NCBI GenBank assembly: GCA_019911965.1
Contig: JAIOJF010000009.1
Location: forward strand, 45,744-109,743
DNA: 64,000 nucleotides
Origin: Paracoccaceae bacterium
GTDB taxonomy: Bacteria > Pseudomonadota > Alphaproteobacteria > Rhodobacterales > Rhodobacteraceae
Direction: 5' to 3'
Part shown: piece by piece, positions 1-8,563 of the stretch
Layout: every line of letters begins with the position of its first letter
Position numbering within the stretch: position 1 is the stretch's first letter
Made by a program: the position numbers and the translations under genes
The notes under the pieces: model-generated
Seen by the model: the letters and a program-made list of their open reading frames with translations, nothing else
What the model was told of the DNA's origin: nothing
Database searches by the model: none

Positions 1-1475
1 GGCAGGATGACGTTTATCAGCGCCGCCTGCGGTGCCGCCCCCATCGCCCAGATATCGCCGAGCGCATGGATGGCGGCGATACGGGCCAGAAGGCCGGTAT
101 CCTCGGTAAAGGCGCGCAGATGGTCGGTGGTGATCACCTGTTTCCTGCCGCCAATCGCCAGCACCGCCGCATCGTCGCCGGGGCCGGTCAGGATATCGGC
201 GCGGCTTGCCTTCGGCAGCGCGGCCAGCGCCCCCGCCAGCGTTTCCGGCCCGATCTTCGAGCCACAACCACCGCAGAGCGGCGTCCGATCATCCGGCGCG
301 TCAGGGTCCAGCGCACGGCGGTCCGGCAGCGCCGGGGCCTGCATCACCGGCAGGTGGCGGAAGCGATCCATGAAGCGCTGGTCGATCCGGTCCTTCCAGC
401 GCCACAGGGCCGGACCGGACAGCGTCAGCCCGGCCTTTTCCGCCAATGCGCTGCGCCCGCCCAAGGATATCAGCTTCAGATAGCGCCGCTGCGGATGGAA
501 GGCGCGCAATCTGCCGCCCGACAGCGCGGCGGCCAGATTGTGAAACAGCACCGGTGCGGCGCGAACCGCGAATACCCCGGCCTTGGGGCGCGGCGCATGG
601 GCAAGATGGGCGCAATCGCCAGCGGCGAACAGGGTCGGGATACCTTCAACCTGAAGGCTGTCCTCCACCCGAACAAAGCCATCCTGCAGGGGCAAAGCGG
701 CCTCGGCCAGCCAGCGATGCGGCCGCGCCCCTCCAGCGCCCAGGATGAACCGCGCCGCCACCCGGCGGCCATCGGCCAGCACAACGCCATCTTCAACGAT
801 ACGTTCGACCGAAGCACCCGTCAGCACCGATATGCCCAGCCCCGAACAGGCCGCCCGCAACCTGCGCCGTGCCGTCGTTCCGGTGCCGGTCAGATCGTCT
901 GCGGCCTCGATCAGCGTCACCGCCGCCTCGCTGCCTGCCTTGCGCAGCGCATGCGCCATCGCCATCGCCAGTTCCACCCCGGCCACCCCGCCGCCGATCA
1001 CCGCCACCGATCCCGTCTGCCGCCCGGCGGCGGCCTCGGCCAGGAATTGCCGCCAGCGGTCTGCATAGATATCGAGCGGTTTCGCCCCCAGCGCATATTC
1101 GCCAAAACCCGGAATATCCGGCATCTCGGCGGTAATCCCGACATCGAGCGAGGCGACGTCATAGCCAACCGGCCCGCGCCCGGCCAACTGCACCTGCCGC
1201 GTGGTGGGATCAATGCCGGTGGCGCGATCCAGGATCAGCCGCGCACCGGCAAACCGAGCAAGGCGCACCAGGTCGATATCCAGGTCCTCGCGGCGATAAT
1301 GCCCGGCGATATGGCCCGGTAACATGCCGGAATAGGGCGCGGTCGGGCCGGGATTGATCAGCGTCAGCCTTGTGCCCGGCAGCGGCTGCATGCCCCATTT
1401 GCGCAAGACCAGCGCATGCGCATGGCCGCCGCCGATCAGGACAAGGTCCCGCGCAAGGGGAAGGGGCATCTGCAT
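1..1475 (-). CDS. selD: FAD-dependent oxidoreductase-selenide,water dikinase fusion (SelD), 5' part
   Basis: Only about the first 491 residues lie in the window; the C-terminus runs off the left edge. The N-terminal part is an NDH-2-like pyridine nucleotide-disulfide oxidoreductase with a dinucleotide motif LIGGGHAH near residue 13, a second one VIGGGVAGVE and a FAD-site AAGDCAHLAHAP. The downstream part begins a SelD domain: LCGGCGSKIG carries the catalytic Cys/Lys loop, followed by GPGDDAAVL and ALGDIWAMGA metal/ATP-binding motifs. SelD makes selenophosphate from selenide and ATP for selenocysteine or 2-selenouridine synthesis; the fused flavoenzyme is a known architecture but its role is unclear. 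Start at 1475 is favoured by GAAAGG about 10 bases upstream; an in-frame ATG at 1469 is possible. Confidence 0.88.
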   Translation of the reverse strand, partial: MQMPLPLARDLVLIGGGHAHALVLRKWGMQPLPGTRLTLINPGPTAPYSGMLPGHIAGHYRREDLDIDLVRLARFAGARLILDRATGIDPTTRQVQLAGRGPVGYDVASLDVGITAEMPDIPGFGEYALGAKPLDIYADRWRQFLAEAAAGRQTGSVAVIGGGVAGVELAMAMAHALRKAGSEAAVTLIEAADDLTGTGTTARRRLRAACSGLGISVLTGASVERIVEDGVVLADGRRVAARFILGAGGARPHRWLAEAALPLQDGFVRVEDSLQVEGIPTLFAAGDCAHLAHAPRPKAGVFAVRAAPVLFHNLAAALSGGRLRAFHPQRRYLKLISLGGRSALAEKAGLTLSGPALWRWKDRIDQRFMDRFRHLPVMQAPALPDRRALDPDAPDDRTPLCGGCGSKIGPETLAGALAALPKASRADILTGPGDDAAVLAIGGRKQVITTDHLRAFTEDTGLLARIAAIHALGDIWAMGAAPQAALINVIL

Positions 1476-1575
1476 CGGCGGGCCTTTCGCGCATTCGCCC
1501 TGCCCATAGCGCATCCGTCCGCCCGCGCCAAGGCGGGGCAGATATCCCCCTCAGCAGCCGCGTCAGACAGCGGGA

Positions 1576-1911
1576 TCAGTTATAGGTGAATGTACCGATG
1601 GCACAGATATTGATGTTCTTCTTGATCAGCACATCGCCATCGTTGAACACCGCCTTGAAGTCGAATTTGCAATAGCCGGTGCCGTCATCGAAATTGACGT
1701 TGACCGAGCGGCCCGGCCCCAGCACATCCTGCCCAAGGATATCCTCCTGCCAGGTTTTCGCATCGCGGTGCGAGCCGTAGAACTCGACGATCGTGAAGGA
1801 TGTGTTGTTGACGATCTTCACCCAGCGGTCCAGCGCGGCGGCGTTCTGGGCTGACAGGCCCAGCAGCAAAGCGGCGGACAAGGTGGCGGAAACAACTCGG
1901 CGATTGAACAT
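1576..1911 (-). CDS. Small secreted protein of unknown function
   Basis: 111 residues. A Sec signal peptide is clear: NRR at the start, a hydrophobic stretch VSATLSAALLLGLSA and a likely cleavage after NAAA (about residue 26). The mature part of about 85 residues (RWVKIVNNTSFTIVEFYGSH...) has two cysteines (CKFDF and ICAIG) that could form a disulfide in the periplasm. Similar short proteins starting with a KIVNNTS-like strand are common in Rhodobacterales, but I know no assigned function. It stands alone, downstream of and co-directional with the LysR gene, with about 180 bases between them. Confidence 0.75.
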   Translation of the reverse strand: MFNRRVVSATLSAALLLGLSAQNAAALDRWVKIVNNTSFTIVEFYGSHRDAKTWQEDILGQDVLGPGRSVNVNFDDGTGYCKFDFKAVFNDGDVLIKKNINICAIGTFTYN

Positions 1912-2093
1912 GGTACTCTCTCCAGTCTGGCTCGGATGCGATGTGTCGGAAGCCGGATTTGCTGTTGGGCAATGTCGGATCGGCAGGGCTTTGGGCGGAT
2001 GGTTCGAGCTTACCAGCGGCCTTTTTCAAATGCAATCTGCGGCACAGGCGGGAAATCCTTGCCTGCCTTGCACAATGGCCGCGCCCCGGCGGA

Positions 2094-2990
2094 TCAGCCA
2101 AGGGCATCGGCAAGGATATCAAACACATAACGCAACCGGCGACTGCGGTGGATCTCGCGATGCGCCACCAGCCAGACCGGGAATGTGAAAGGCGCGTAAT
2201 CGGGCAGGGCGCGGCGCGTGCCGGTATCCGGATCGCCCAGCCGGTCATCCAGGATGCCAAGGCCGAGACCGTGGCGCACCATCTCCCACATCGCCAGATA
2301 GCTGGAGCAATGCAACGCGATATTGGCCTCGCTCAGACCAAGGCCCAGCCCGTTCAGCGCCGCCAGGAACTCGCCCTGACCGGTTGGCGAGATGAGTTTG
2401 GCGCGGACCAGATCGGCGGGCGCAGCCAATGGGCCGATGCGGTCCAGATAGGCAGGCGAGCCGTAAAACCGCGCCCGGGCCTCGCGCAGGCGGCGGGCCA
2501 CCAGATCAGGCTCGGTCGGGCGGAAATTGCGGATGGCGATATCGGCCTCGCGGCGCATCAGGTCGGCGGCGGTGTTGTCGGCCAGAACCTCGATGGTGAT
2601 ACGCGGCTCCGCCTCGGCCAGCCGCTTCAGGATCGGCGGCAGCAACAGCCCGGCATAGGCGTCCGAGGCCGAGATCCGCACCACCCCTTCCATCGCGTCG
2701 CTCTGGCCAAAGGCGGCGAGCGACAATCGCGACGCCGCATCGCCCATCTCGCGCACATGCGCCATCAACTCATGGCCCGCCGGGGTCAGTTGCAAACCGC
2801 GCCCGAACCGCTCGAACAGGACCACGCCCAGTTCCGCCTCAAGCGCCGCCACCTGGCGGCCCAGCGTCGGCTGCGCCAGTTTCAGGGCCCGCGCGGCAGC
2901 GGATAACGAGCCTTCCTCGGCGGTGACCAGGAAGGCCCGCGCCCGGTTCCAGTCGAAATTCACGGTACGCCAATCCATGCGTTTATGCAT
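2094..2990 (-). CDS. LysR-family transcriptional regulator
   Basis: 298 residues, the usual LysR length. The N-terminal winged helix-turn-helix (about residues 13-70) shows the family pattern: FLVTAEEGSLSAAARALKLAQPTLGRQVAALEAELG. The C-terminal effector-binding domain follows (residues about 98-290; RISASDAYAG, DIAIRNF). It is divergent from the DUF4386/NAD-binding pair at 3080-4555, and this arrangement suggests it controls that pair and itself from the 89-base gap. The gap contains a CAGATC direct repeat (CAGATCGGCAGATC) that could be part of the operator. No strong ribosome-binding site supports 2990 over an ATG at 2978. Effector unknown. Confidence 0.92.
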   Translation of the reverse strand: MHKRMDWRTVNFDWNRARAFLVTAEEGSLSAAARALKLAQPTLGRQVAALEAELGVVLFERFGRGLQLTPAGHELMAHVREMGDAASRLSLAAFGQSDAMEGVVRISASDAYAGLLLPPILKRLAEAEPRITIEVLADNTAADLMRREADIAIRNFRPTEPDLVARRLREARARFYGSPAYLDRIGPLAAPADLVRAKLISPTGQGEFLAALNGLGLGLSEANIALHCSSYLAMWEMVRHGLGLGILDDRLGDPDTGTRRALPDYAPFTFPVWLVAHREIHRSRRLRYVFDILADALG

Positions 2991-3079
2991 ATCAGATCGG
3001 CAGATCAGGTCAATTTTCTTTATGTCGCGGCTGCGCTATTTCACCGCCATCGCAAATCGAACCCGCAAAGGAGACAACC

Positions 3080-3796
3080 ATGACCCTGTTCAGCGATCCG
3101 CAATCGCGCGGCTATGCCGCGATCACCGGTACGGCCTATCTCGGCATTGCGGTCTTCGGTGGCTTCGCCATCGCCTATGTGCCGTCGCAGATCATCGTGC
3201 CCGGCGATGCCGCCGCCACGCTGGCCAATATCATCGCGCGGCGCGGGCTTTATCTGTCGGGCATCGGGGCCGATGTTGTGGTCATGCTGCTGGAAGTGAT
3301 GGCACTCAGCCTGCTTTACCACATGTTCCGCCCGGTCTCGGCCACCCTGTCATTTGCCGCCGCGATGGCGCGGCTTGGCATGGTGGCGGTGATGGCGGCG
3401 ATGCTGTTCTTTCACGCCGGGGCACTGGCGCTGGCAGAGCCCGGCGCGACGCTCGGGCATTTCTCGGACGGCCAGCGCGCCGATCTGGCCGGATTGCTGT
3501 TGCAGATGCACAAAAGCGGCGTCTGGATCTGGCAGATGTTCTTTGCCCTGCACCTGATCCTGCTGGGCTGGCTGGTGGCGGCCTCGGGTCGTTTCCCGCG
3601 GCTTCTGGGCATGGCGATGATGCTGGGCGCGGCAGGTTACGCGGTGGATTCGATCCATGCCTTCGCCGTGCCGGATGCTGTGGCTTTCGGCTATCTGAAG
3701 ATCGCCCTGCTGGTCATCGTGACCCTGGCCGAAATCGGCTTTGCCCTCTGGCTGCTGCTGGTCGGCCCGCGCCCGGCAGCGGCGCGGCCTGCCTGA
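3080..3796 (+). CDS. DUF4386 family integral membrane protein
   Basis: 238 residues with about six hydrophobic helices (approximately 20-36, 62-84, 92-118, 148-168, 172-192 and 205-230). The N-terminal segment (RGYAAITGTAYLGIAVFGGFA), the GDAAATLANI motif and SLLYHMFRPV match the DUF4386 family, whose function is unknown. A ribosome-binding site (AAAGGAGA) precedes the ATG. It is followed 48 bases later by a NAD(P)-binding protein on the same strand and is divergent from a LysR regulator, so the three probably form one regulated unit. Confidence 0.85.
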   Translation: MTLFSDPQSRGYAAITGTAYLGIAVFGGFAIAYVPSQIIVPGDAAATLANIIARRGLYLSGIGADVVVMLLEVMALSLLYHMFRPVSATLSFAAAMARLGMVAVMAAMLFFHAGALALAEPGATLGHFSDGQRADLAGLLLQMHKSGVWIWQMFFALHLILLGWLVAASGRFPRLLGMAMMLGAAGYAVDSIHAFAVPDAVAFGYLKIALLVIVTLAEIGFALWLLLVGPRPAAARPA

Positions 3797-3844
3797 GCGC
3801 TGGCACCAAACCTCACACGGAACAAACACAAGGGAACCTAAGAC

Positions 3845-4555
3845 ATGAAACGCATCTGCATCATCGGAATTTCCGGCAAACTTGGCCAATACATGACCGA
3901 ACATGCGCTCGCCGCGGGCTATCAGGTGGCCGGCGTCTGCCGCCCTGAAAGCGTGCACAAGCTGGACCGCTTCGCCGGCCGGATCACGATCCATCCCGGC
4001 CGCACCAATGACCGCGCGGTGATCGAACAGGCGGTGCGCGGCTGTCAGGGCGTGCTGACCGTGCTGGCCCCCTGGGGGGTTGACGATTACGCCTCGGGCA
4101 CCGCCCGCGCGGTGATGGATTTCGCCGAACCGGAGGCGCGGCTGATCTTTTCCTGCGGCTGGCATATCTCGCGCGATGGCAAGGATCGCTATTCGTGGAA
4201 AATCCGGGCCATCGTGGCGCTGCTGGGGCCGGTCTTGCGGGCGCTGCGGCTGGTTGATCTGAACGATCAGGTGGTGGCGACCGATGCGATTTTCGCGTCG
4301 GACACGAAATGGACCGTGGTGCGCGGCTCGGACCTTGAAGAAGGGCCAAGCCAGGGCCTGCCGGTCTGGGCGGAGCATGTCGGCGATCCTTTGCTGGCCT
4401 CGAACCTCACGCGGCGCATTGATTTCGCGCTGTTCATGGTGGCCGCCATTGCCGATGACAGCCTGATCCGGCAGGCCCCGGCAATCGTGGGATGCGCCAG
4501 TGCGTCGGCACGCGCGCATCGCCACGAGGTCAGCCGATCCGCGCAGCCCGCCTGA
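3845..4555 (+). CDS. NAD(P)-binding protein, NmrA/atypical SDR type
   Basis: 236 residues. The N-terminus has a Rossmann beta-strand and glycine motif IIGISGKLGQYM (GxxGxxG), typical of atypical short-chain dehydrogenases of the NmrA/epimerase group. A second strand VLTVLAPWG and the segment LIFSCGWHIS fit the same fold, but no clear YxxxK catalytic pair is visible, so it may be a redox sensor or a reductase with a divergent active site. It follows the DUF4386 gene with a weak AGGGAACC ribosome-binding site and is likely co-transcribed under the divergent LysR regulator. Substrate unknown. Confidence 0.8.
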   Translation: MKRICIIGISGKLGQYMTEHALAAGYQVAGVCRPESVHKLDRFAGRITIHPGRTNDRAVIEQAVRGCQGVLTVLAPWGVDDYASGTARAVMDFAEPEARLIFSCGWHISRDGKDRYSWKIRAIVALLGPVLRALRLVDLNDQVVATDAIFASDTKWTVVRGSDLEEGPSQGLPVWAEHVGDPLLASNLTRRIDFALFMVAAIADDSLIRQAPAIVGCASASARAHRHEVSRSAQPA

Positions 4556-4572
4556 GGCTGCGCGACTTCCGG

Positions 4573-5637
4573 TCAGGCAAAGCCGTCGCGGATCAGCCCT
4601 TGGGCGATTCTGCGGAAGGCGGCGGCCTGCTTGCTGTCGGGTGCGGCGGCCACCACCGGCGTGCCGGCATCGCTGGCCAGCCGGATATCCAGATCCAGCG
4701 GAATGTCGCCCAGGAACGGCAGGCCCAGCCGTTCGGCATCCGCCTTTGCGCCGCCGTGGCCGAAGATATGCTCCTCATGGCCGCAATTGCGGCAGATATG
4801 GGTGGACATGTTCTCGATCATGCCGATCACCTTCGTGCCGGTCTTCTGGAACATCGAATGCGCCTTGCGGGCATCAATCAGTGCCACGTCCTGCGGGGTG
4901 GAGACCAGGATCGCGCCGTCCACCTCGGCCTTCTGGGCCAGCGTGATCTGCACATCGCCGGTGCCCGGCGGCAGGTCGATCAGAAGGATGTCCAGCTCGC
5001 CCCACTGCACCTGCTGCAACATCTGCTGCAAGGCCCCCATCAGCATCGGGCCGCGCCAGACCACCGCCTCGTCGCCCTCGATCATCAGGCCGATCGACAT
5101 CATGGTGACGCCGTGGTTCTGCAACGGCACGATCATCTTGCCATCGGGAGAGGCAGGCTTGCCGCTGATCCCCAGCATCCGGGGCTGCGAGGGGCCGTAG
5201 ATATCGGCATCCAGCAGCCCGACCTTCTTGCCCTCGGCCGCCAGCGCCACCGCCAGGTTGGCCGAGACCGTCGATTTGCCGACACCGCCCTTGCCCGATG
5301 CGATGGCGACGATATGTTTAACGCCCGCCACCTTCTGCTTGCCCTGCGGCGCGGCTTTCTTCGCGCCCAGATTGGGTGGCGCGGCGGGGGCGGAATGTGC
5401 GGTCAGAACCGCGCTGACACTGGCAATACCGGTCAGCGCCTGCACCTTGGCCACGGCCTGCTGACGCACCGGTTCCATTGCCTGCCCGCGTTCGGGCGCG
5501 ACTTCCATCACGAACCGCACCGTGCCGCCGTCGATGTTCAGGGCACGCACGATATCCGCCGAAACGATGCCCTTGCCGCTTGCGGGATCAATGATCGTGT
5601 CCAGTGCCGCCAGCACCGCCTCGCGCGTCACGCTCAT
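4573..5637 (-). CDS. mrp: Mrp/NBP35-family P-loop ATPase (iron-sulfur cluster carrier)
   Basis: 354 residues. N-terminal MIP18/DUF59 domain (about 1-80), an Ala/Pro-rich linker, then a deviant Walker A GKGGVGKST at residues 115-123, LIDLPPGTGD as the Walker B region, and a CxxC (HICRNC) that in this family holds a bridging [4Fe-4S] cluster. Mrp/ApbC proteins bind and transfer Fe-S clusters in the cytosol. The ATG at 5637 (MSVTREAVL) gives the normal family length; the frame stays open about 35 codons further upstream but that segment does not resemble the family. It ends 17 bases from the convergent NAD(P)-binding gene. Confidence 0.93.
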   Translation of the reverse strand: MSVTREAVLAALDTIIDPASGKGIVSADIVRALNIDGGTVRFVMEVAPERGQAMEPVRQQAVAKVQALTGIASVSAVLTAHSAPAAPPNLGAKKAAPQGKQKVAGVKHIVAIASGKGGVGKSTVSANLAVALAAEGKKVGLLDADIYGPSQPRMLGISGKPASPDGKMIVPLQNHGVTMMSIGLMIEGDEAVVWRGPMLMGALQQMLQQVQWGELDILLIDLPPGTGDVQITLAQKAEVDGAILVSTPQDVALIDARKAHSMFQKTGTKVIGMIENMSTHICRNCGHEEHIFGHGGAKADAERLGLPFLGDIPLDLDIRLASDAGTPVVAAAPDSKQAAAFRRIAQGLIRDGFA

Positions 5638-5711
5638 TGCCCTGCTCCGGGCCGGGTGGCGCGACTGGTGAAATCGGTTGTGTACATGGTGTGCCCTTTC
5701 ATGCCGCCGGC

Positions 5712-5736
5712 GGTCCGGCTGTTTCACTGCCGGACC
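5712..5736 (-). terminator. Hairpin downstream of tupA
   Basis: Perfect 8-bp inverted repeat (GGTCCGGC / GCCGGACC) with a 9-base loop, 66 bases beyond the tupA stop codon and before mrp. It is plausible as a transcription terminator separating tupA from mrp, although no long U-run follows. Confidence 0.5.
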
Positions 5737-5801
5737 TGTCAATCTGAATTTCGGCCAAGAGGCAAGGGCTGCCCCGCGACCGGTTGCGGGCGATCGGATC
5801 G

Positions 5802-6647
5802 CTACCGGCTGGCGTTGGGGAAGAACAATTGCTCGCCGCCCTGCCGGTACGAGGCAATCAGCGCCTGCCCCTCAGCCGACAGCAGCCAGGCGATGAAGGC
5901 ATCGGCCCCGGCCTTATTTACATGAGAAAAACGCTCAGGATTAACCGCGATCACACCATATTGATTGAACATCGCCGGATCACCGGCAAACGCGATCACA
6001 TGGTCCATCTTGTTGTCATAGGCCAGCCAGGTGGCGCGGTCGGTCAGGGCATAGCCGTTCATCTCGATAGCGGCGCGGATCGTCGCACCCATGCCGGCCC
6101 CGGTCTCGCGATACCAGGATTGCGACGAATCAACCGCCAGACCGGCGGTCTTCCACAGGGCGCGTTCCTTCTTGTGCGTGCCCGAATCATCGCCGCGCGA
6201 CACGAAAGCCACGTTGCTGCCCGCCAGTGCCGCCAGTGCCGCGTTCAGATCGCCCGCTGCCGCCAGCCCCGCCGGATCGGACGCCGGGCCGATCAGCACG
6301 AAATCGTTATACATCAGGTCGAACCGCTCGACCCCGTAGCCCTCGGCAACGAATTTTTCCTCGGACGCCTTGGCGTGGACCAGCAGCACATCCGCATCGC
6401 CGTTCATCGCGTTGCGGATCGCCTGGCCGGTGCCAACCGCAACGACATCGACGCGAAGTCCGGCTGCCGCCTGAAAATGCGGCAGGATGTAATCGTAAAG
6501 CCCGGAATTCAGCGTCGAGGTGGTGGATTGCACCAGCACGCGGCCTTCCTCGGCCAATGCTTGACTTGCCAGGGCCAATGCCATGAAAGTGCCGACCAGA
6601 AACTGGCTGAATTTGCGGCGCGACGGGTAGGTCAGGGCGGAAGTCAT
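5802..6647 (-). CDS. tupA: Tungstate ABC transporter substrate-binding protein, TupA-like
   Basis: 281 residues with a signal peptide (basic SRRKFSQ, hydrophobic core FLVGTFMALALASQ, cleavage near ALAEE). The mature protein begins with the oxyanion-binding signature VQSTTSTLNSGLYDYILP, and VVAVGTGQAIRNAMNGDADV and LMYNDFVLIGP are hallmark TupA segments. It should bind tungstate, or less specifically molybdate, in the periplasm. TupB permease and TupC ATPase genes are not adjacent: the next gene on the strand is mrp and the divergent neighbour is a ModE-like regulator. Either the transporter core is elsewhere or this is an orphan receptor. An inverted repeat at 6684-6707 lies just upstream. 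Confidence 0.9.
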   Translation of the reverse strand: MTSALTYPSRRKFSQFLVGTFMALALASQALAEEGRVLVQSTTSTLNSGLYDYILPHFQAAAGLRVDVVAVGTGQAIRNAMNGDADVLLVHAKASEEKFVAEGYGVERFDLMYNDFVLIGPASDPAGLAAAGDLNAALAALAGSNVAFVSRGDDSGTHKKERALWKTAGLAVDSSQSWYRETGAGMGATIRAAIEMNGYALTDRATWLAYDNKMDHVIAFAGDPAMFNQYGVIAVNPERFSHVNKAGADAFIAWLLSAEGQALIASYRQGGEQLFFPNASR

Positions 6648-6683
6648 GGCAGGCCTTTTCGGGATCGTTCAGGGGGTTTGAAT

Positions 6684-6707
6684 CGTTATGTCCGATAAGG
6701 CATAACG
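6684..6707. promoter_or_regulatory. Inverted repeat operator, ModE-box-like
   Basis: CGTTATG, ten bases, CATAACG: a perfect 7-bp inverted repeat located between the divergent tupA (start 6647) and ModE-like gene (start 6755). The CGTTAT half-sites resemble the outer parts of known ModE binding sites. Position and symmetry suggest the neighbouring ModE-like protein binds here and controls one or both genes in response to oxyanion supply. This assignment is inferred. Confidence 0.65.
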
Positions 6708-6754
6708 AAATTCCACCGGACCGCAAGCCATAAAAACGCATTGGAATTGGGCCT

Positions 6755-7153
6755 ATGGGGCGCAGCAAGAACAAGCCGGACGATCAGCGCCAGGGCGTGC
6801 CGGGGCTGAAGGCCAAGGTGTCGCTTGGCGCGGATGTGATCGGCACCGGCAAGATCAGGCTGCTGGAACTGGTGGGCGAGACCGGCTCGATTTCCGGCGC
6901 GGCGCGGGACATGGGCATGGGCTATCGCCGCGCCTGGACGCTGCTGGAAAGCCTGCAACGCTGCTTCGCCGCACCGCTTCTGGAAACCAGCCGCGGCGGC
7001 GGCAGCCAGGGCGGTGCCACGCTGACACCGCTCGGCCAGACGCTCGTAGAACGCCACCGCGCATTCGAGGCCGGGCTGGAAGCTGCCGCAAAACCCTATC
7101 TGGACTGGCTGAACGAGGCCGGCGGGCAGGACAGCCCCGCCAAACCGGACTGA
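6755..7153 (+). CDS. ModE-like winged-helix regulator lacking the molybdate-binding domains
   Basis: 132 residues. A winged helix-turn-helix of the ModE N-terminal type occupies about residues 35-100: KIRLLELVGETGSISGAARDMGMGYRRAWTLLESL, then a GGGSQGGATLTPLG wing. Full-length ModE is about 260 residues with two C-terminal MOP/TOBE domains that bind molybdate; here the protein ends after the dimerisation helix, so it cannot sense oxyanion by the usual route. It is divergent from tupA with a symmetrical candidate operator between them. Single-domain ModE relatives are known in other alphaproteobacteria. No strong ribosome-binding site is evident. Confidence 0.85.
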   Translation: MGRSKNKPDDQRQGVPGLKAKVSLGADVIGTGKIRLLELVGETGSISGAARDMGMGYRRAWTLLESLQRCFAAPLLETSRGGGSQGGATLTPLGQTLVERHRAFEAGLEAAAKPYLDWLNEAGGQDSPAKPD

Positions 7154-7269
7154 CGCCGCAGAGGCAGCGGCCTTAATAACATCGCACCAACCCGCATCGT
7201 CGCCCTTGAAGCCGCCGCCCGGTTCCAAGATAGTCGCCCGAGGAAACGCCCAGGCAGCGGAGATCGCCG

Positions 7270-8523
7270 ATGAAAACCGTCACACCGCAACAGGCCGGCT
7301 TTGATGCAGACCGTCTGTCCCGCATCGACGCCTGGATGGGGCGCTATGTCACGGAACGCAAATATCCCGGCTCGACGATCCTGATCGCCCGGCATGGCCG
7401 GATCGTGCATGCCGCCAGCACCGGCGCGCGCGATGTCGAGGCCGGCCTGCCGTTCCAGCGCGACACGCTGGTGCGTCTGTATTCGATGACCAAGCCGGTG
7501 GTCTCGGTGGCGCTGATGATGCTGGCGGAACGGGGCCTGTTTCACCTCGATGCGCCGGTGTCGGCTTTTCTGCCGGAATTCGGTGACATGCAGGCGCTGG
7601 TGCCGGGTGCCACCGCGATTGACCAGACCGAGGCCGCGCCATCGCCGACCCTGCACCAGTTGCTGACCCATACCAGCGGTCTGTCCTACGGCTTCAACCC
7701 CGGCCTGGTGCCCGAAGCGATGGAAGCCTCCGGCATCCAGTTCAGTCCCGACAAGGGCGTGCTGGCGGATATGGTAACCCGCGTCGCCGCCCTGCCGCTG
7801 GCCTTCCGCCCCGGCGCAAGCTGGGAATATTCCATCGGTATCGACATCATTGGCCGCGTGATCGAAGTGGTCTCGGGCCAGACGCTGGATCGCTTCCTGG
7901 CCGACGAGGTTTTCGCCCCGCTCGGCATGGGCGATACCGGATTTACTGTGCGCCCCGGCGATATCGACCGGTTCGCGGCACTTTACACGCCGCTGGAAGG
8001 CGACGCGATGGCGCTGAATGCGCGCGCCTCGGGCACCGAGACATTGCGCCGGATCGACGGCGGCGCGGCCTCGCCCTGGACCCGCAGCACGCTGTTTTCC
8101 GGCGGCGGCGGGCTGACCGGCACGATCGACGATTACATGCGCTTCGCGGACATGCTGCGTCTGGGCGGCACGGTACAGGGCAAACCGGCGGGCCGCCGCC
8201 TGCTGTCGCCCAACACCATGCGCTTCATGATGCAGAACCACCTGCCGGGCGACATCGCCTCGATGGGGCCGTCCAGCTTTGCCGAACAGCCGATGGAGGG
8301 GATCGGCTTTGGCCTAGGCGGCGCGGTTCTGCTGCATCCTGGCCGGGCGCGCACGCCGGGACATGCGGGGGATTTCAGTTGGGGCGGCATGGCCTCGACC
8401 TTCTTCTGGGTCGATCCCGAAGCCGATCTGTCGGTCGTGTTCCTGACCCAGCTTGCGCCCTCATCCGCGTATCCGTCGCGCGCCGAACTGAAGGCGCTGG
8501 TGATGGCGGCGCTGATCGGCTGA
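7270..8523 (+). CDS. Serine beta-lactamase-like hydrolase (class C/EstB family)
   Basis: 417 residues. The SxxK catalytic tetrad is SMTK in LYSMTKPVVSVA (about residue 75), preceded by IARHGRIVHAAS, and a Tyr motif WEYSIGIDIIG takes the YxN position (about 195). GHAGDFSWGG near the C-terminus replaces the KTG box, as in esterase-type members. There is no signal peptide, so it is probably cytoplasmic and more likely an esterase or peptidase-type hydrolase than a true beta-lactamase. The downstream SDR gene starts 40 bases later on the same strand; the pair may be co-transcribed. Confidence 0.88.
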   Translation: MKTVTPQQAGFDADRLSRIDAWMGRYVTERKYPGSTILIARHGRIVHAASTGARDVEAGLPFQRDTLVRLYSMTKPVVSVALMMLAERGLFHLDAPVSAFLPEFGDMQALVPGATAIDQTEAAPSPTLHQLLTHTSGLSYGFNPGLVPEAMEASGIQFSPDKGVLADMVTRVAALPLAFRPGASWEYSIGIDIIGRVIEVVSGQTLDRFLADEVFAPLGMGDTGFTVRPGDIDRFAALYTPLEGDAMALNARASGTETLRRIDGGAASPWTRSTLFSGGGGLTGTIDDYMRFADMLRLGGTVQGKPAGRRLLSPNTMRFMMQNHLPGDIASMGPSSFAEQPMEGIGFGLGGAVLLHPGRARTPGHAGDFSWGGMASTFFWVDPEADLSVVFLTQLAPSSAYPSRAELKALVMAALIG

Positions 8524-8563
8524 GCCGCATTTCGTGAAACGGACATTCTGAAAAGGAAAGACC

